This document shows positions 37,985 to 51,800 of a stretch of DNA of 64,000 nucleotides, piece by piece (position 1 is the stretch's first letter; each line of letters starts with the position of its first letter). Under the pieces are notes generated by a model. It was not told the origin of the DNA and ran no database searches. It saw only the letters and a program-made list of their open reading frames with translations. The stretch is from contig OZ018408.1 in NCBI GenBank assembly GCA_963969595.1, positions 38,936,108-39,000,107 on the forward strand, given 5' to 3'. The stretch comes from Neckera pumila (taxonomy: Eukaryota > Streptophyta > Bryopsida > Hypnales > Neckeraceae). The translations under genes were made by a program, and so were the position numbers.

Positions 37985-38462
37985 TGCTTGTTCAAAACAC
38001 AATAATTCCAATGGTGAGATTGTTTAATCAAGCAAACTTCACCTTTTCAAGCAATTCTTCTTCAAAAATTGTGAAAATTGCATTAAAAAATGAACCCTAT
38101 AAGTTGTTTTTTTAAAAGATGCTTTGATTGTCTAAAAAACAAGATTGTATATAACTTTCACATAACAAATCCAAATAGAGTGAATCAAAACATCACATGT
38201 AGACAAAATACAATATTTTAGGGAAAAAATTTAAAAATTTAGTTTTGACTTTTTTGTGATTTTCTTGTGCTGTTTGACAAGTTTAGTGCTCAATATTTTT
38301 GTAGTATAACTTTTGCTCTCGAGCACCAATTGAAATAAAAATTATACTTCCACAAAAACAATCACTTTTCCTATTTTATGAGAAAGTTTCAAAAAGTCTT
38401 ACTAAAAACTGAGGTCAAAGGAACTTGCCCAGAATCCATTTTGTCTCCTAAAGGGTAGTTGA
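37985..38462. mobile_element. Family A element A6, truncated on the left
   Basis: Matches the right half of A1: CCAATGGTGAGATTGTTT, then the TTTTTTTAAAAGATGCTT and CTCGAGCACCAATTGAAATAA blocks. It ends near CCTAAAGGGTAGTTGATTGG, with no intact left TTAA end. Confidence 0.55.
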
Positions 38463-39420
38463 TTGGAGTGGTGTCCAAGTCACTTTCAGGAAAACTTTGC
38501 ATTATGGAGCAAAAAGCATTTTTTTTGCAGAAGGGCATTCTTACAAGGCTTAGCACCGTAGTTTCCAAAATATAGTAACAAATACTATAATTGAGTAAAA
38601 AAAATTTAGATAAGCAAATTGCCCTAAGTAGGGTGGTTTCCTACTATACATTTTGGTTATTGCCTATATCTACACATCAAATTCTTTTGAAGAAGCAATG
38701 CAAAATTTCAATTACCACAACTTTCTCAAGGTAATTCTACATTCTTAAAAATATTGAAAAATTAAAAAAGTATACAAAGATGTCAAACTCAAGAGATGAG
38801 AGGCTTTCTATGAAAATTAAATGAACTACTAACATCAAGAATACTTCATTGTGTTCAATTTTTTTCTTCTAATGCATGTTTTTGGAATGGCATTGTAAGG
38901 TTCTTTTACTTTGAGAAAGAATGACTACAACAATAAGCAGGTGGCTCCAAGTATCCCCCTAAATTAATCTAATAACTTGGTGTAATTGTCGTACATATAC
39001 TTATTCAATTTACAAATACAAAGGATTCCAATTCAACTTTTGAAATGCCTTACTAACTTAGGCCTTTCATCTCGTAACTTATATCTTTCTTAACCACATT
39101 GTACAACAAATTTTATTACTTTATATTCAATTTCTATTCATGACTTCAACTTTTCTTTAAAATCAAATTGGTACCATGCAATAGGCACCAAAGACAAAAA
39201 AGAACATGTCATGAAAACATTTTATTCATTTGCTTTTTCCTGTACACTATTTATATTACCAAAACTTAGAATCTATTAGGTCATATAATTCTTCCTCCTT
39301 TTCCCAAAAAATCCACATTAGAAATCATTATTTAGGCCTTGAAATTGCTACATTTGACATTCCCTAATGAACTTTGTCTTTTTAGAATGTAATACATAAT
39401 TTATACTAAATATTCAACTC
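38463..39420. other. AT-rich intergenic DNA
   Basis: No feature was recognised in this stretch. Confidence 0.35.
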
Positions 39421-40420
39421 TTAACCCTTAAGCGCCCCAAGGGACCAAAGTTGTCCCTATATAGTCTAGAAGTCCAACTTAAAGTCCTATAACTTTTGCA
39501 TTTAATGTCTAAATTTAATCAAAATTATTGGGAAACCCGTACTCCTTCTTCTACTTTGTGTGGTAAAATTTTCAGACTAATCCAAGATGTATTGGTTTTT
39601 TGGTCCAAGCCCATTCAAAGTTCATTGGTTTAATTTGAGTTCACCAAATTGCATTTTGATGGTTGCAACTTTAAGGGCTAGTATCTCTTTCATCCAATGT
39701 TTATTTTCAATAAATTTTATAGGATTATATTTTCCTTGAAGTCTAATTATTGTGGTAAAGTTTTCATATCAATCTAAGTTGTTTTGAATGTTTGAGAGCA
39801 ATTTGAAGTTCAAAATCTAGACATTTTTGGATTACAATGAACTTTGGCAGCTTGTTTCTTCTTTGTACAATGCTCGCTTTTGTAATAAATTATTTTAAAA
39901 AAGTTGCACATACTAGTCTAGTTTGTGTGTTTAAAACTTCAAATTATTTGAAGCAAGATTATTAGTTTCTAAGAAGCATTTTAATAGAAGGAAGTTCAAC
40001 TATAGATGTGTTTTTTGCACCTTTTTTTGCTACACTAATTTGTTTTGACATTTCGAAGCCATTTTATAGACACAATGAGTTATTTGAATGATGTTCTCTT
40101 TTACCAATTTATTTCTATGCTGGTTTCCATCAATTTCTAGTTTAAATTTTTTTCATTTGAGGAGGTTTAGAAATCAAATTTCACCTCCAAATGTCTTGCT
40201 AGGAAAAATTCAGCATCTTTTTTCAACATTAAAAGATTATAAATAATCTTGCAATCTATATAGCCAAATGACTCCAAGTTTGATTCATGTCATCTACAAT
40301 ATGTATGCCACAAGGTTGTATGGTTGAGATTTCTATACCTTAGTGAACATTTAGATATATAACACTTCAAAAGCAATGATGTTTTTAAACCCAAAAAGGC
40401 CTTAGGCTTTTAGAGATTAA
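39421..40420. mobile_element. TTAA-flanked element A5, 1000 bp
   Basis: Starts TTAACCCTTAAGCGCCCCAA and ends (reverse complement) TTAATCTCTAAAAGCCTAAG. The interior differs from A1 and A3 except near the ends, suggesting a subfamily with a replaced core. Confidence 0.6.
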
Positions 40421-41685
40421 GTCCATCTTAAGTGCTCAACCTTTAAAATGCAAAGGACTTAGATGATTGTGTAATATTCAACTATGCAATAAGAAGTTTT
40501 ATGAATGCCCATGTTCTAAATTCTAAGATGGTAAGTGATAAAAAGCTTTCAATGACCTTTCTAGGAGCAAAAGTGACAATAATGCTCCTTCACTTGAAAG
40601 AAATAAAAGTTCAATGACATCACTAATTCCATTATTGGTCATGTATATTTTTTTAATGGAAGAGATCATTATGAGATCTGTAGGAAATTGTTTGAAACTA
40701 GTCAAACTTGTCTAGTTGAAGATTATATTCAAAAATTGTAAAGGAGGTCAATTCATCAACATAATCAAAGGTATCTCGTTGTTGCTTGCCAACTAGATAG
40801 GTACTAATATGCAATTATCTTTGGTAATTTAACATTTTTGTCTAAAACCTTGTCTTTCATGTCAATGTTAGTGGATATGATGAGATTTATGACAATGCTA
40901 AGTCTCTTGATATTAAATCCAAGTTAATTTGGTGTCACATCAACATTAGATTTGGGAAACTAATATGTCATATTCAATGATGTGGAATCATCATAAAATT
41001 CATGTTAATATCGTATAAGCATGACATTAGAAAATCATTAATTTCACATTTAATCAAAGTTGTTTTGTTTGTCAAACTCGCATACGTTATTTTTACAATA
41101 AAATCTAAGACAAATCTAATTTTTAACATTATTTGAGATGTAATAAGTTTTCTTTTTAAAATGAAAACTAATTTGCTAATTTCTTTTAGCTTGGATTTTG
41201 ATTTTCTTCCACCTTTCAAGTCTATTTATTTTGAAATTTGAAATTTAATAAGTTTTAAAGATTTCAATAAGGCTGCAATAAGAGTTCCATTCTATTTTGG
41301 AGTTTGATATAATGGATGTAAGAGAGGACTGAGGATAGCTATGGAAAGTGCCAATTCTAGACATTTGTTTATAGTTAGAGCAAAGGCGGTAATAAGTAGA
41401 ATTTATTCAATGGCAACATTGAAACTTTGCTTTAGTAGTTCACTTGAATGACAAGAGATTTGGCCTTTTTAAATTTTATTTTGTTTTTTTATTTTCATTT
41501 TCATACAATTTTTTTTTAGAACCCTATGGCTTAGAAAAGAAGTCTAAGTTTATCTAAAATGCCACATTGAACTACTTTTAGACTATTCAATGAATTTTGG
41601 ATTAAACATCCAGAGATCTCAAGATAATAACACCCGGAGATCTCTTAATGATTGTATAGATCTCTTGGTGTTTGTATAGATCTTT
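40421..41685. other. AT-rich intergenic DNA
   Basis: No gene was recognised. Short AT-rich frames only. Confidence 0.4.
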
Positions 41686-41941
41686 CATTAGATGGGATTC
41701 GGAGGCCTTGGAGGGCCATTTCAGGCCCATTTCTCAATCTAGCCAGATTCAGTGAATAGCGGTACGGGGCTGTCAGAATTTTTTTGCAAATATCATTTTA
41801 AGCAATTTTTTATTTTATTTTTTTTCGAAAATGATATGGCAATTGCTGTGCCACGTCAGACAGCTACTGTAGCTACGTTCCCAAAGTTTGGGAACGCAAA
41901 AAAACTTGTAGCCCTCCAAGGCCTTTGAATCCCATCTAATG
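41686..41941. mobile_element. MITE with ~33-bp terminal inverted repeats, 256 bp
   Basis: Left end CATTAGATGGGATTCGGAGG and right end (reverse complement) CATTAGATGGGATTCAAAGG, both continuing CCTTGGAGGGC. The palindrome centre of the flank suggests a TA target duplication (TTA before GATGGG, TAA after CCCATC). The interior has GC-rich patches and no open frame. Confidence 0.75.
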
Positions 41942-42244
41942 GAATGTTTTGTATTGATCTTCCAATGTTTTTTTATAGATCTTCCAATGTTTTGGATTAT
42001 CTGCCAATGACCTTTATTAATTGTGGACTTCTAAAAGTCCAGAAATAGTTAAAATACCATCAAAAAAATATTTGAATAAAAATTTGCAATTCTAAAGTTC
42101 TATAAATATATTTTACCATGATTTTTATAAAAAATTTCAATTCTGGTGCAAAGAATAAAAATATCCTTATTTGGCTAAAGAGATTTTATTTTTTTATTTT
42201 TTCATTTTCAAATAAAATTATTCAATCCGTATCTTAAATTAGTT

Positions 42245-42555
42245 AGTTATTAATTTGTTTTGTTTGTTACATTGAGATCTTGGGAACCGTGTGTCTGCTA
42301 GTTGCATTCTTAGTATTATCAAAAAGCCCTCAGCAAGGTTGGGTGCATGGGCTTTATTTGGTGGCGTTTCAATTCACAATAGAAAAGATATTGAATTTCA
42401 AAGCTGAGGTCGGATGCATGGGCTTTATTTTGTGGTTTTCGATTCACAGTAGAAAAGATATTGAATTTCAAAGTTTTCATGAATTAATTTTTGCTCTTAT
42501 TACTCTTATTTTACTATATTTTATATTATATTATTTAACGGCACAATACTAAAAT
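42245..42555 (+). repeat. Family C dispersed repeat, copy 6, with internal tandem duplication
   Basis: Same family as copy 4. A ~75-bp block (GGTGCATGGGCTTTATTT, then CACAATAGAAAAGATATTGA) is present twice in tandem. It lies about 300 bp upstream of the FORGETTER1-like start codon. Confidence 0.65.
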
Positions 42556-42870
42556 CTAGAGAATACTTTAGGGTCAAGCACAACGCGAACAAAAAGTAAA
42601 AGTAGAACGTATAAAGCAACAGCTTTTTTTGGTAAAGCCAGTCATTCAATTTCACAAGTCGGAGGTTGGGCGACGGGGACAGAAGGGTCCCGTTCACACA
42701 GGCAGTTTCGAGTCACCAGAGGGCGAAGAGTAGGTTTTTTTGTACAAGAGCGTGGTTTCCCTGTTTGTCTGCGTTTGTTGTTAGTAGAGTTGCAGCTGTC
42801 GGAGCTTTTTGTGAGTTGTTGTTTTTTGTTCTGCATTCTGCATGCGTTGCGAGGGGTCGCTTCTTCGGCC
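42556..42870 (+). promoter_or_regulatory. Probable promoter/5' UTR of the FORGETTER1-like gene
   Basis: GC content rises towards the start codon. An in-frame upstream ATG-like start at 42775 would add a hydrophobic stretch absent from the family, so it is treated as leader. Confidence 0.4.
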
Positions 42871-45800
42871 ATGGTGCAGGTAGGGGGTGGAGCGCCCGTG
42901 GTGGCGTCAGCTCCCACGGCGTGTCAAGTGCAGTGCGCAGGGTGCCGCCGCATCCTGAACGTGCCGTCGGGAATTCTCAATTTCCAGTGTCCCAAGTGCA
43001 AGCTCCCGCAGGTGCTCCCTCCGCAGCTGCGATCTCAGGGGTTAGCACGCGGAATCGACAACACGAAAATCCAGCTTCCGTGCGCCAATTGCCGCGCCGT
43101 GCTCAATGTGCCCCCCGGACTCACGCGATTCGTCTGCCCGCAGTGTCGGGTGGAACTCGCCGTGGATCCCGTGAAATTGGCGGCGTACATGAGCTCATTG
43201 TCGCAGTTGAATGCGCTCGGGGGGAATAGTAGTAGTAATGGACAAGGCGCCGGGGCGCCGCCGACCGTGTCCGCCAACAACACGGATGGCATAGAGGAGA
43301 TGGTGTGGAATAGTAGTAAGCAGCATCGTGGAGCAAGTGGCTTTTCCATGGAGGAAATTAATGAGGTGCTTGAATCTCATTCGACTTGGAAAATTGTCCG
43401 CGACTGTTGATTTTTATTTCTTGAATTGTTGATGTCGTTTCTTGGTGGTAAAATTTTTTGTGCGAGCTGTAGTTGTGATTTTAACCTAATTTTGAACTGT
43501 ACGAAATGGGCAAAAAGTAAATACAAATCTCGACTCTGGGAGTCTGGGAGTCGACCGCCGATGTATGGCCGTGTCGTTGATATTCTCGATTTCTTTGCTA
43601 ATACGAACTCTGCATTTTTTTTATATTGGTTTCTGAGATTATTTTCTCGGGCTTTACTGTAAATTGTTGAATTCTTTTTGGCATATGACGCTCATCAGAC
43701 TCTTGGAATTTTCCACGACTGTTCATTTTCTTTCAATTGCCTACATCGCAACCACAGAGGAGATTCTGGACGTTCTATAGTTGTGATTTTAGCCTAATTT
43801 TGTACCGCATGGAATCCCACCATAGACTCTATCGCTGTACACTCTCCACTTCCTTTTTGCGTCTATCTAAATTTGTTTGCTTCACAGGTGGCTTTAGAAG
43901 TGGAGCAAGAGGAGGACGAAGCTGGAACAATAGGAGATACATTCACAGATTACGTAAGTGTGGACATCTGTATCCATCGCTGAGCTCGTAATTGTTGGAA
44001 ATATGAACTTTGTCACACCAAATGTGCACCTGCGTGTATGTGCATTACGTGAATCATTTTTCAGCATTGAAAATTCTCGACTCTGGGAGTCCCTTTTAGA
44101 ATTCTCTTGAACGACATCCTTGGGATCGGACTGAAAAGTATCAAAAAATGTAAAGTTCGAGTGAAAATCAAATTTAAATTTGCAATCTGTGCAGAAACCA
44201 TCGAAGCTGTCATTAGGCCAGCCACATCCTGATCCAATCGTGGAGACAGCTTCCTTGTCAGCTGTACAACCTCCAGAGCCTACGTACAGCCTTCTTATTG
44301 CAGAGGAAATGGAGAAATCCGGGTCTCTGTCATGTTTGCAACTTGAGACTATTGTTTACGCCTCCCAGGTGAGTGTCACATTGCTACGACTCAGAATTCG
44401 TTTTTTCTATTTGTATTTCAAGAGTACGTCCCCCATACTCAGGGGAAAGTTAAAAAGTAATTTAGAAAGTGTATAAAGCTTTTCAAATAGTTATTTTTTC
44501 AAGAAAGTTTAAAACGAAGTTATTTCTTTGTACGGGTGCTTTGCTGCCTTATACAGACTTTGCTAATTATCGGGATATGCTTTGCAGAGGCATACGCATC
44601 ATCTTGCAGATGGTTCAAGAGCAGGCTTTTTCTTAGGAGATGGAGCTGGAGTTGGTAAAGGCCGAACTATTGCTGGCTTAATCTGGGAGAATTGGAAACA
44701 AGGGAGAACAAAGGCTTTGTAAGTGGTGCTTCGATCCCATATTATTCTCGTCATGAACTCGGGATTGTTAGCTTATTAGCACTCCTCTTAGGTTGAGAAC
44801 TGGTTGGTAATTATTGTTGTGTCGGATGGTGTTTTGTTGCATATTGGAGGACAGGTGGCTGTCTGTTGGCTCCGACCTTAAATTCGATGCACGGCGGGAT
44901 TTGGACGACGTGGGGGCAATGGACGTTGAAGGTTATTGTTCTATTCTTTCATTGCCCTGCTTTGCTTAGGATATGCACATATTCGGATATTTTTTGATAT
45001 GCTGACTAAAGAGAGCTTCCAGAAGTTTTTACGAATGTGTTTTTGTTTGAGGCCTTTGAAACCTTCAATTTATGAGTTTACCACATTCTATTTTGTTCTC
45101 GATTGATTAGGTTGTTGCTTGTTCTTTGAAATCTTGTCTTCTTGAAATTTCTGTTTTTGCCCTCATCCTGGTGATTATCTTGTCAGCAGTCTAATCTATT
45201 TTTGCATGTATCCAGTTCATGCGCTCAATAAGTTACCATATGCTAAACTGGATTCGAAAGCCGTGGGTGTCAAGGAAGGAGTGTTGTTTCTCACTTATAG
45301 TAGTTTAATTGCGTCTTCTGAGAAGGGAAGATCAAGATTGCAGCAGTTGGTACAGTGGTGTGGTACTGATTTTGACGGGCTTCTGGTTTTTGATGAGGTC
45401 TCGACATCGCACTTTACTTATCCTTCTGGACTTTATTCTAGCTAGGTTCATACCCATCATATGTCGTGGCTTAAAGTGTTTCACGACTGCAATCTCAGAC
45501 ACTTCGTACTATCCCGTCCCGGAATCATGAACATGGATTTATCTAGAGTTTGATAGATTCCTCTTCTTAGCCAAGGTTACGTTGGGTGAATGGGCATATA
45601 CATGTTTTATGTGCGCTTGAGTTGTTCTGCGTAGGGGAATTTTTATCCTCATCAATGATCATTGCGATTGGTGATCTTGTATTCACCAGTTCAATTTGGT
45701 TGTCTATGTTCAGTGTCACAAGGCCAAAAATCTTGTTCCTGGAGCAGGAGGTCAAGCCACACGTACTGGTGAAGCGGTTCTTGAAATACAAGTATGATTT

Positions 45801-48800
45801 TCCTGAACGCTTGGAATTTGCAAAATTTTGCAGCTTGGTGTCCGATCTTAAGGACTTGAATCTGTGTAATATTTAGGACAAACCCACCTTCTTCATTTAC
45901 TGCCTAGCTGCATTATTTGCCCTTGGAGCTTTGTCATTGGCCTTCCCCAATCCGTATGCGACTTTCTTTTAAAATATTGATCAAAATTAGGTTAACGCAA
46001 GTTTTTTTCTTGGATCACAAGTCATTCTTGGGTGGGTATGGTGATACAGAATAGAATGCCAGACGCCCGTGTCGTCTATTGCTCGGCAACGGGAGCCTCA
46101 GAACCTCGAAATATGGGTTACATGGCTCGCCTTGGGTTATGGGGCTCAGGAACAGATTTTCCACAATTTGCCTCTTTCCTTGGTGAGCGCTAGATATTGT
46201 TCAGATGAAGATGAATATTCGTATATTTATTTCCTACTACATATGTTGCGTTGTGAATCAGTTTCAAAACCAATACTTGTCAAAATTCTTAATAATTTTC
46301 TTGTTGTGGAATGTCACATATCTTCAGGTGCATTAGAAAAGCGTGGAGTTGGCGCTCTTGAGCTTGTGGCCATGGATATGAAAACAAGGCATGTCTTGAC
46401 TTTTCAGGGTTACTCCATTTTATAGCTTAATCCTCCTGATCATCAGGCGGTTATTGAAAATCTCTCAGACTGATGCTGCAACGAATCGGCACCTTTTACA
46501 ATGTCTGTTGTTGATTTTTTTTTAGGGGTATGTACGTATGTCGAACTCTCAGTTTTCAAGGGGCTGACTTTTCCATCGATGAAGTACCTCTGGAGGCCAA
46601 AATGCAGGTTTGTGACACGCACGTTTTATACAACCTAACATTCTTGTGTTCGATGGAGGTTAAATGGATTTCTTAATAATTGCTGATGATTTCTGGGTTA
46701 CAGAACATGTATTTTCAAGCATGCTTTTTCTGGAGTCAATTGCGTGTTGAACTTATGTCCGCTTTGGATGCTGTCGAAAAGAAGCCAAGTCAGAATCAAC
46801 TTTGGAGGCTATACTGGGCAAATCATCAGGTAATTATGCTCTGCTCAATTCGGTGGCATATTTCGGTGGCATATTTTGGAAACTATACGAATGTACTATT
46901 ATGATAATATTTTGGTATCCATGTTATATAATATAATATAATATGGTCTAAATGATATGATACTACGTAGTATTTAAGAAATCTGTGCCTAATGTCTACC
47001 GGCTACTCTATGAAAGAATCAGCATGCAAGCGAAACTTGGAGACCCTTATTGCTTCTGTTTTTTTTATGAAGATTCTACTTTCTTACATAGGAACAGTTG
47101 GGGTATCAAATTGCCTTTTGTTTTTTTCTTATGCTTTCGTGCCTGGTGCAGCGGTTTTTCCGTCATATTTGCATGTCTGCCAAGGTGCCTGCAGCTGTGT
47201 GGTTGGCAAAGCAGGCATTGGAAGAAGAGAAATGTGTCGTGATTGGCCTGCAAAGTACAGGTGAAGCACGTACAGAAGAGGCTGTAAATAAATATGTGAG
47301 CTTCTATATGCTTAAGACTTTCTCATTGCTCTCATCAATGTTTTAGAGGATGCCGAATATGTTGTGGGCATCAGCAAAGCGCGGGATGTAGGCTAGCTGT
47401 AAGGCTATTATAATTATCTTTTCTTGCCACATTTCTATTTGTGCAAAGAATAGGGACTACTAGTTAGTGGAACAGCACATACCTCATGAAATTTTGTATG
47501 AATACTCGATTTGTTTCTGAAACAATTTCACTTTATTTTAGTGCGAATCATTTTCATTTTGTTCTGCAATTTGATTATTGTATTGCGAACCCTTTCTGAT
47601 ACAAGAGTCTTTACACTGTTCAATCATTGTTGGTGTGCAGGGCGTCGAGCTTGACGATTTTGTATCAGGGCCACGGGAGTTGTTGCTGAAGCTTGTAGAA
47701 GAACATTATCCTCTTCCTCAGGACCCTAAACACGCTGAAGGTTTACACCAGTCCTTTGCTTCCAAAGAGAAATTCTTTCTGCTACCAAGTAACTAGTGTA
47801 ATGCATTCTACTTTGTTTGTGTTATCTGTGCTCCGGGATTCAGTTTTCTCTTCAAGTGATACTGGACGAAATTCTCTTCGGACATTTTACTATCGTCTGT
47901 ATGAAAGCGAATTTTTTTGATGACTGTCAATTTGTGTGAGCAGGTGAGTCGGAGCTAGACTCAGCGGGAAGCGAGGAAGAAATCAGGTCCTGTCATATTT
48001 GCATGGTGGAAAACGTATGTGGGATGAGTAACAGAGACACTTATCTTATTTTAACCCAAATTCTTTCCATTTCCTTCTGAATATTGACAGAATCATTTGC
48101 TAAAATTTTTCTATGGACTTTTGTATGGAGTGATTTCAAACCTTAGCCGTTTTGTTGTGACAATATATGTTTGTCTCTCTACAATTTGAGTTAACGATCT
48201 CTTTCACTTGCAGGCATCGCAGCAGTTTTTGGAGTGCAGTAGATGCGGTGCTGTTGTTCATCCTGCTTGTCTCTCTCCACCTCTAGCGGAAAATGCAGAT
48301 TGTGACTGGTATTGCGTTGCATGCGGTGAGAGGACCATTGACCATCAAGTAGAGCGCCGACGTTATGTTTCTGTTGTTTCCTCCAGGTTGTTTCTTTTGA
48401 CTCTTCCTTAGTGGACCTATCGTTGCCTTCATGAATTTTGATGAATTTTCTGTAATTAGATTAGTACTTGGGTTGAAATTTGAAACATGACCTGACATTA
48501 ATGGCTTGGATTGGAAGCATATTTTTCTTAGAGTTTGATGTATTTCACAGGTATGAAGAAGCAAAGTTAAGGAAGAATAAGATTCTGGATAGAATCCGGG
48601 CTCTTGAGTTGCCGAATAATCCTTTGGATGACATTATTGATCAGGTAAGCCATTGTCTCAATGGTTTCGTCAATTCATTCATCATCAATCGTCCGAAACC
48701 TGTCCGTGAAAGGTGTTTAATTTTTTTCTATTATTTTTTTATGACACCCTACGCCCATCTAGTGTAGTCCCTTCTATTCCCAATTCTCTCGTCAATCTTC

Positions 48801-51800
48801 CTGTCAGGAGACGAATATTTCTGGAACCTTCCAACCTTGGGGGTCTACGGCGAGCATTTTATCGGAATGGATGTTATCTTCGTGGACAACTCTCTATTGC
48901 GTATGAGTTTGATCCTCTTCTTTTCTGTTTGCACAGTTGGGAGGTCCAGACCGGGTTGCAGAAATGACTGGGCGGAGAGGGATGCTGGTGCGGGCTCAGA
49001 GTGGAAAAGGCGTTGTCTACCAAGCACGAAACACGTAAGGAATTTCATAGCGGTTTACATGGACTCTAGAATCCGGTTCTAATGGACGCAGAGAGGATTA
49101 TCATGAATTGATTAAATGTTCCAGCTCTTGTCTCAGTATCCTTTTTTTGTACGTGCAGAAAAGACGTGACGTTGGAAATGATTAATATGCACGAGAAGCA
49201 ACAATTTATGGATGGAAAGAAATATGTTGCAGTCATTTCAGAAGCAGCATCAGCTGGTGTGTCTCTTCAAGCAGATAGAAGAGCCATTAATCAGGTCCGT
49301 ATGGTTATAATTGCCGCATTTAAAAGGTTTGCCCAAAATAAGAGAACAATGCGTTTCATGCCTTAGTATCAGTATAGAGCGATTATATTTAATCTCTGTT
49401 TCGATTGACTATTAAATTTTGCGACAGAGGAGAAGAGTGCACTTAACATTGGAGCTACCTTGGAGTGCTGATCGTGCAATTCAACAATTTGGGAGGACTC
49501 ATAGATCTAACCAGGCTTCTGCTCCTCAGTACAGGTAGGATTCTACGTGCAAAGTAATGTTCTCCCTATTTAATGATTTTCCCACATCAGATGTTTGTGG
49601 GATTACAAACATTTGTGGCCGTAGATTATTATTTTTAAATCTGATGTCAGTCTTCCTACATATCTATTAATTTTAACAGGCAGAAGCTCCCTCCGTAAAT
49701 TTTGCATTTTTTGCTCAATGCTACGGGAATGAGACATGAAACTAGCTTTCTAACTCCGGCAAGAATTGGAAGGTTGCATATTTTATGTGAATTGTCACCC
49801 CTATACTGACTCAATGAAAGTGTAGATTTGCCAATGCCCCCTTTCTTTTTGAATTGATGCTAAGTATAGTTGCAATATGCAGATTACTATTCACAAATCT
49901 TGGTGGGGAACGCCGATTTGCATCCATTGTTGCTAAGCGTCTCGAGACTCTTGGGGCATTGACTCAGGGTGATAGAAGGTTTGTGCTCTGAACATCAGAA
50001 ATTATCGTGGGGTTTGTTAAGTTGTAAAGCATAAGTGCCTTACAGAGTTCGTCTGTGAACTTGATGTCTTTCTTTCTTGCTCACGATAGTCTTCTTCGTC
50101 CTCTATTGTTATTCTGTGCTTAGGAGCCTTCTTTAGAAATGCTGTGCAGTAGAAATGCGCAACATCATTGGCGTATTAACCTGTACAGTATGAGCAAAGG
50201 CGAACTAGCTCTCCGGTTCCGTGTTCTGAAATGTGACTTCTGTTTGTTCAGGGCTGGCCCGTCACTGAGTGCCTTCAATTATGACAGTGCTTATGGAAAG
50301 AAAGCACTTGCGAGCACATATAAATCCATCATGGAGCAGGTGGGCATCTAATTGTTTCTTGTTTGGGAGATTGGGTGCTTAGACCAACTTGGTGACTTTG
50401 ATTGTATGTATAAGCGTGGGGGATTTCAAATATGAAGAACCATAATTAGTGGTATAGACGCTAAATGGGAGAATTCTACAAAGGGATTTGTTTGCATTGT
50501 GCGGAGTTTATGACGGTTTTACTCCAATGTTTCAACTCTTAGCAATTAGCACTGGGCTTTTCCAAGGATCTAAATATGGTCCTTTTGCAGTTTTAGTTCA
50601 AATAGTGTACATTAAGACGTTTTTTGACTTGATCAATAAGATGACTTGAGAGTGTACTTTTTGCATTCATCCTTTCTGGTGTGTGACACCTGTTCTTGGA
50701 AATGTCCTGTTGTCGCATTATGACGTTCACTTTGGTTTCAGGCAGAGCCTTTGGTAATTCCACCTGGCTGTCCTAGTGGAGATTCGTCAAAGGCGAAGGA
50801 GTTCTTTCATTTGTGCCGGCAGGCGCTTCTCACCGTAGGAATCATCCGTGATGCAGTTGGTGGTAAATATTTTAGCAATGTCAATTGCGGGCATACATTT
50901 GTCAAGTGAAGACTGATACATCTTATACACGAATTTCCGATGTGATCATTCCAAATTTGAAGCGATTATGCCTTTGTCAAGGCTCTGTCTAAGCACAAAT
51001 ATGTCGACTCATGTGACGAACAAATGTTGACCCAAGAAACTTAATCACTAGTGCGTGCTGTTTGCAGTTAGTCAGGCTAATGGTTCAACAAAGTCATCTA
51101 CAAGACCCTCTGGAAGAATAGCCGAAGCAGATTTACACGATGTTGGGAGGTTTCTCAACAGGGCTCTAGGCTTGCCGCCAGATGTACAAAATCGGTATAG
51201 TCTATCATTATTATCGTAGTGTCCGGCTATCGTGATTGAGCATATCACACTGAGACAGACTGCATTCCTTCTTTCAAGGAAACTTTGTTTGAATTGAATC
51301 TTTATGAAGTCTTATGCAACCATTTGTTGAATGCAAATGGTGCGGGCACCGAAATAGTTAGATTGTTTTAAACATTGTGTGAAGACCCTTTAGTCAGATA
51401 AGTTACTGTTTTTGCTTCTTGTTGATGCAGGCTCTTTGAGTATTTTGTAAGTGTTTTTGATGAGCTCATACGGGATGCTCGGAAAGAAGGCCAATTCGAT
51501 TCTGGTATAGTGGACATAAAGGCTAGTACAATCGAACTAAATGGTTCTCCGAAGGTTTGTGGTTAACCCCTTCTACCTCATTACAGTCGTGGTTACTAGA
51601 GATGCTTATTCTGAAATAGATTGGTTACATATATTTTTTTGTGATGATGTATGTATTTCTTTTGCTTTAAGAAAACAATCAAGAAACTTCCCATAGCATT
51701 TTGAAAATATATCTCAGTATGTCCTTATAGCTCAAGTAGTGGTCCATCCCTGCAAGCACAAATCACAACGTTGATCACAGTTTTTATATGGATTCTGTGA

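Noticed and set aside
42666..43229. 187-codon alternative frame overlapping FORGETTER1 exon 1
   Set aside because: Shadow of the GC-rich first exon; the overlapping frame has the conserved LSD1-type zinc fingers.
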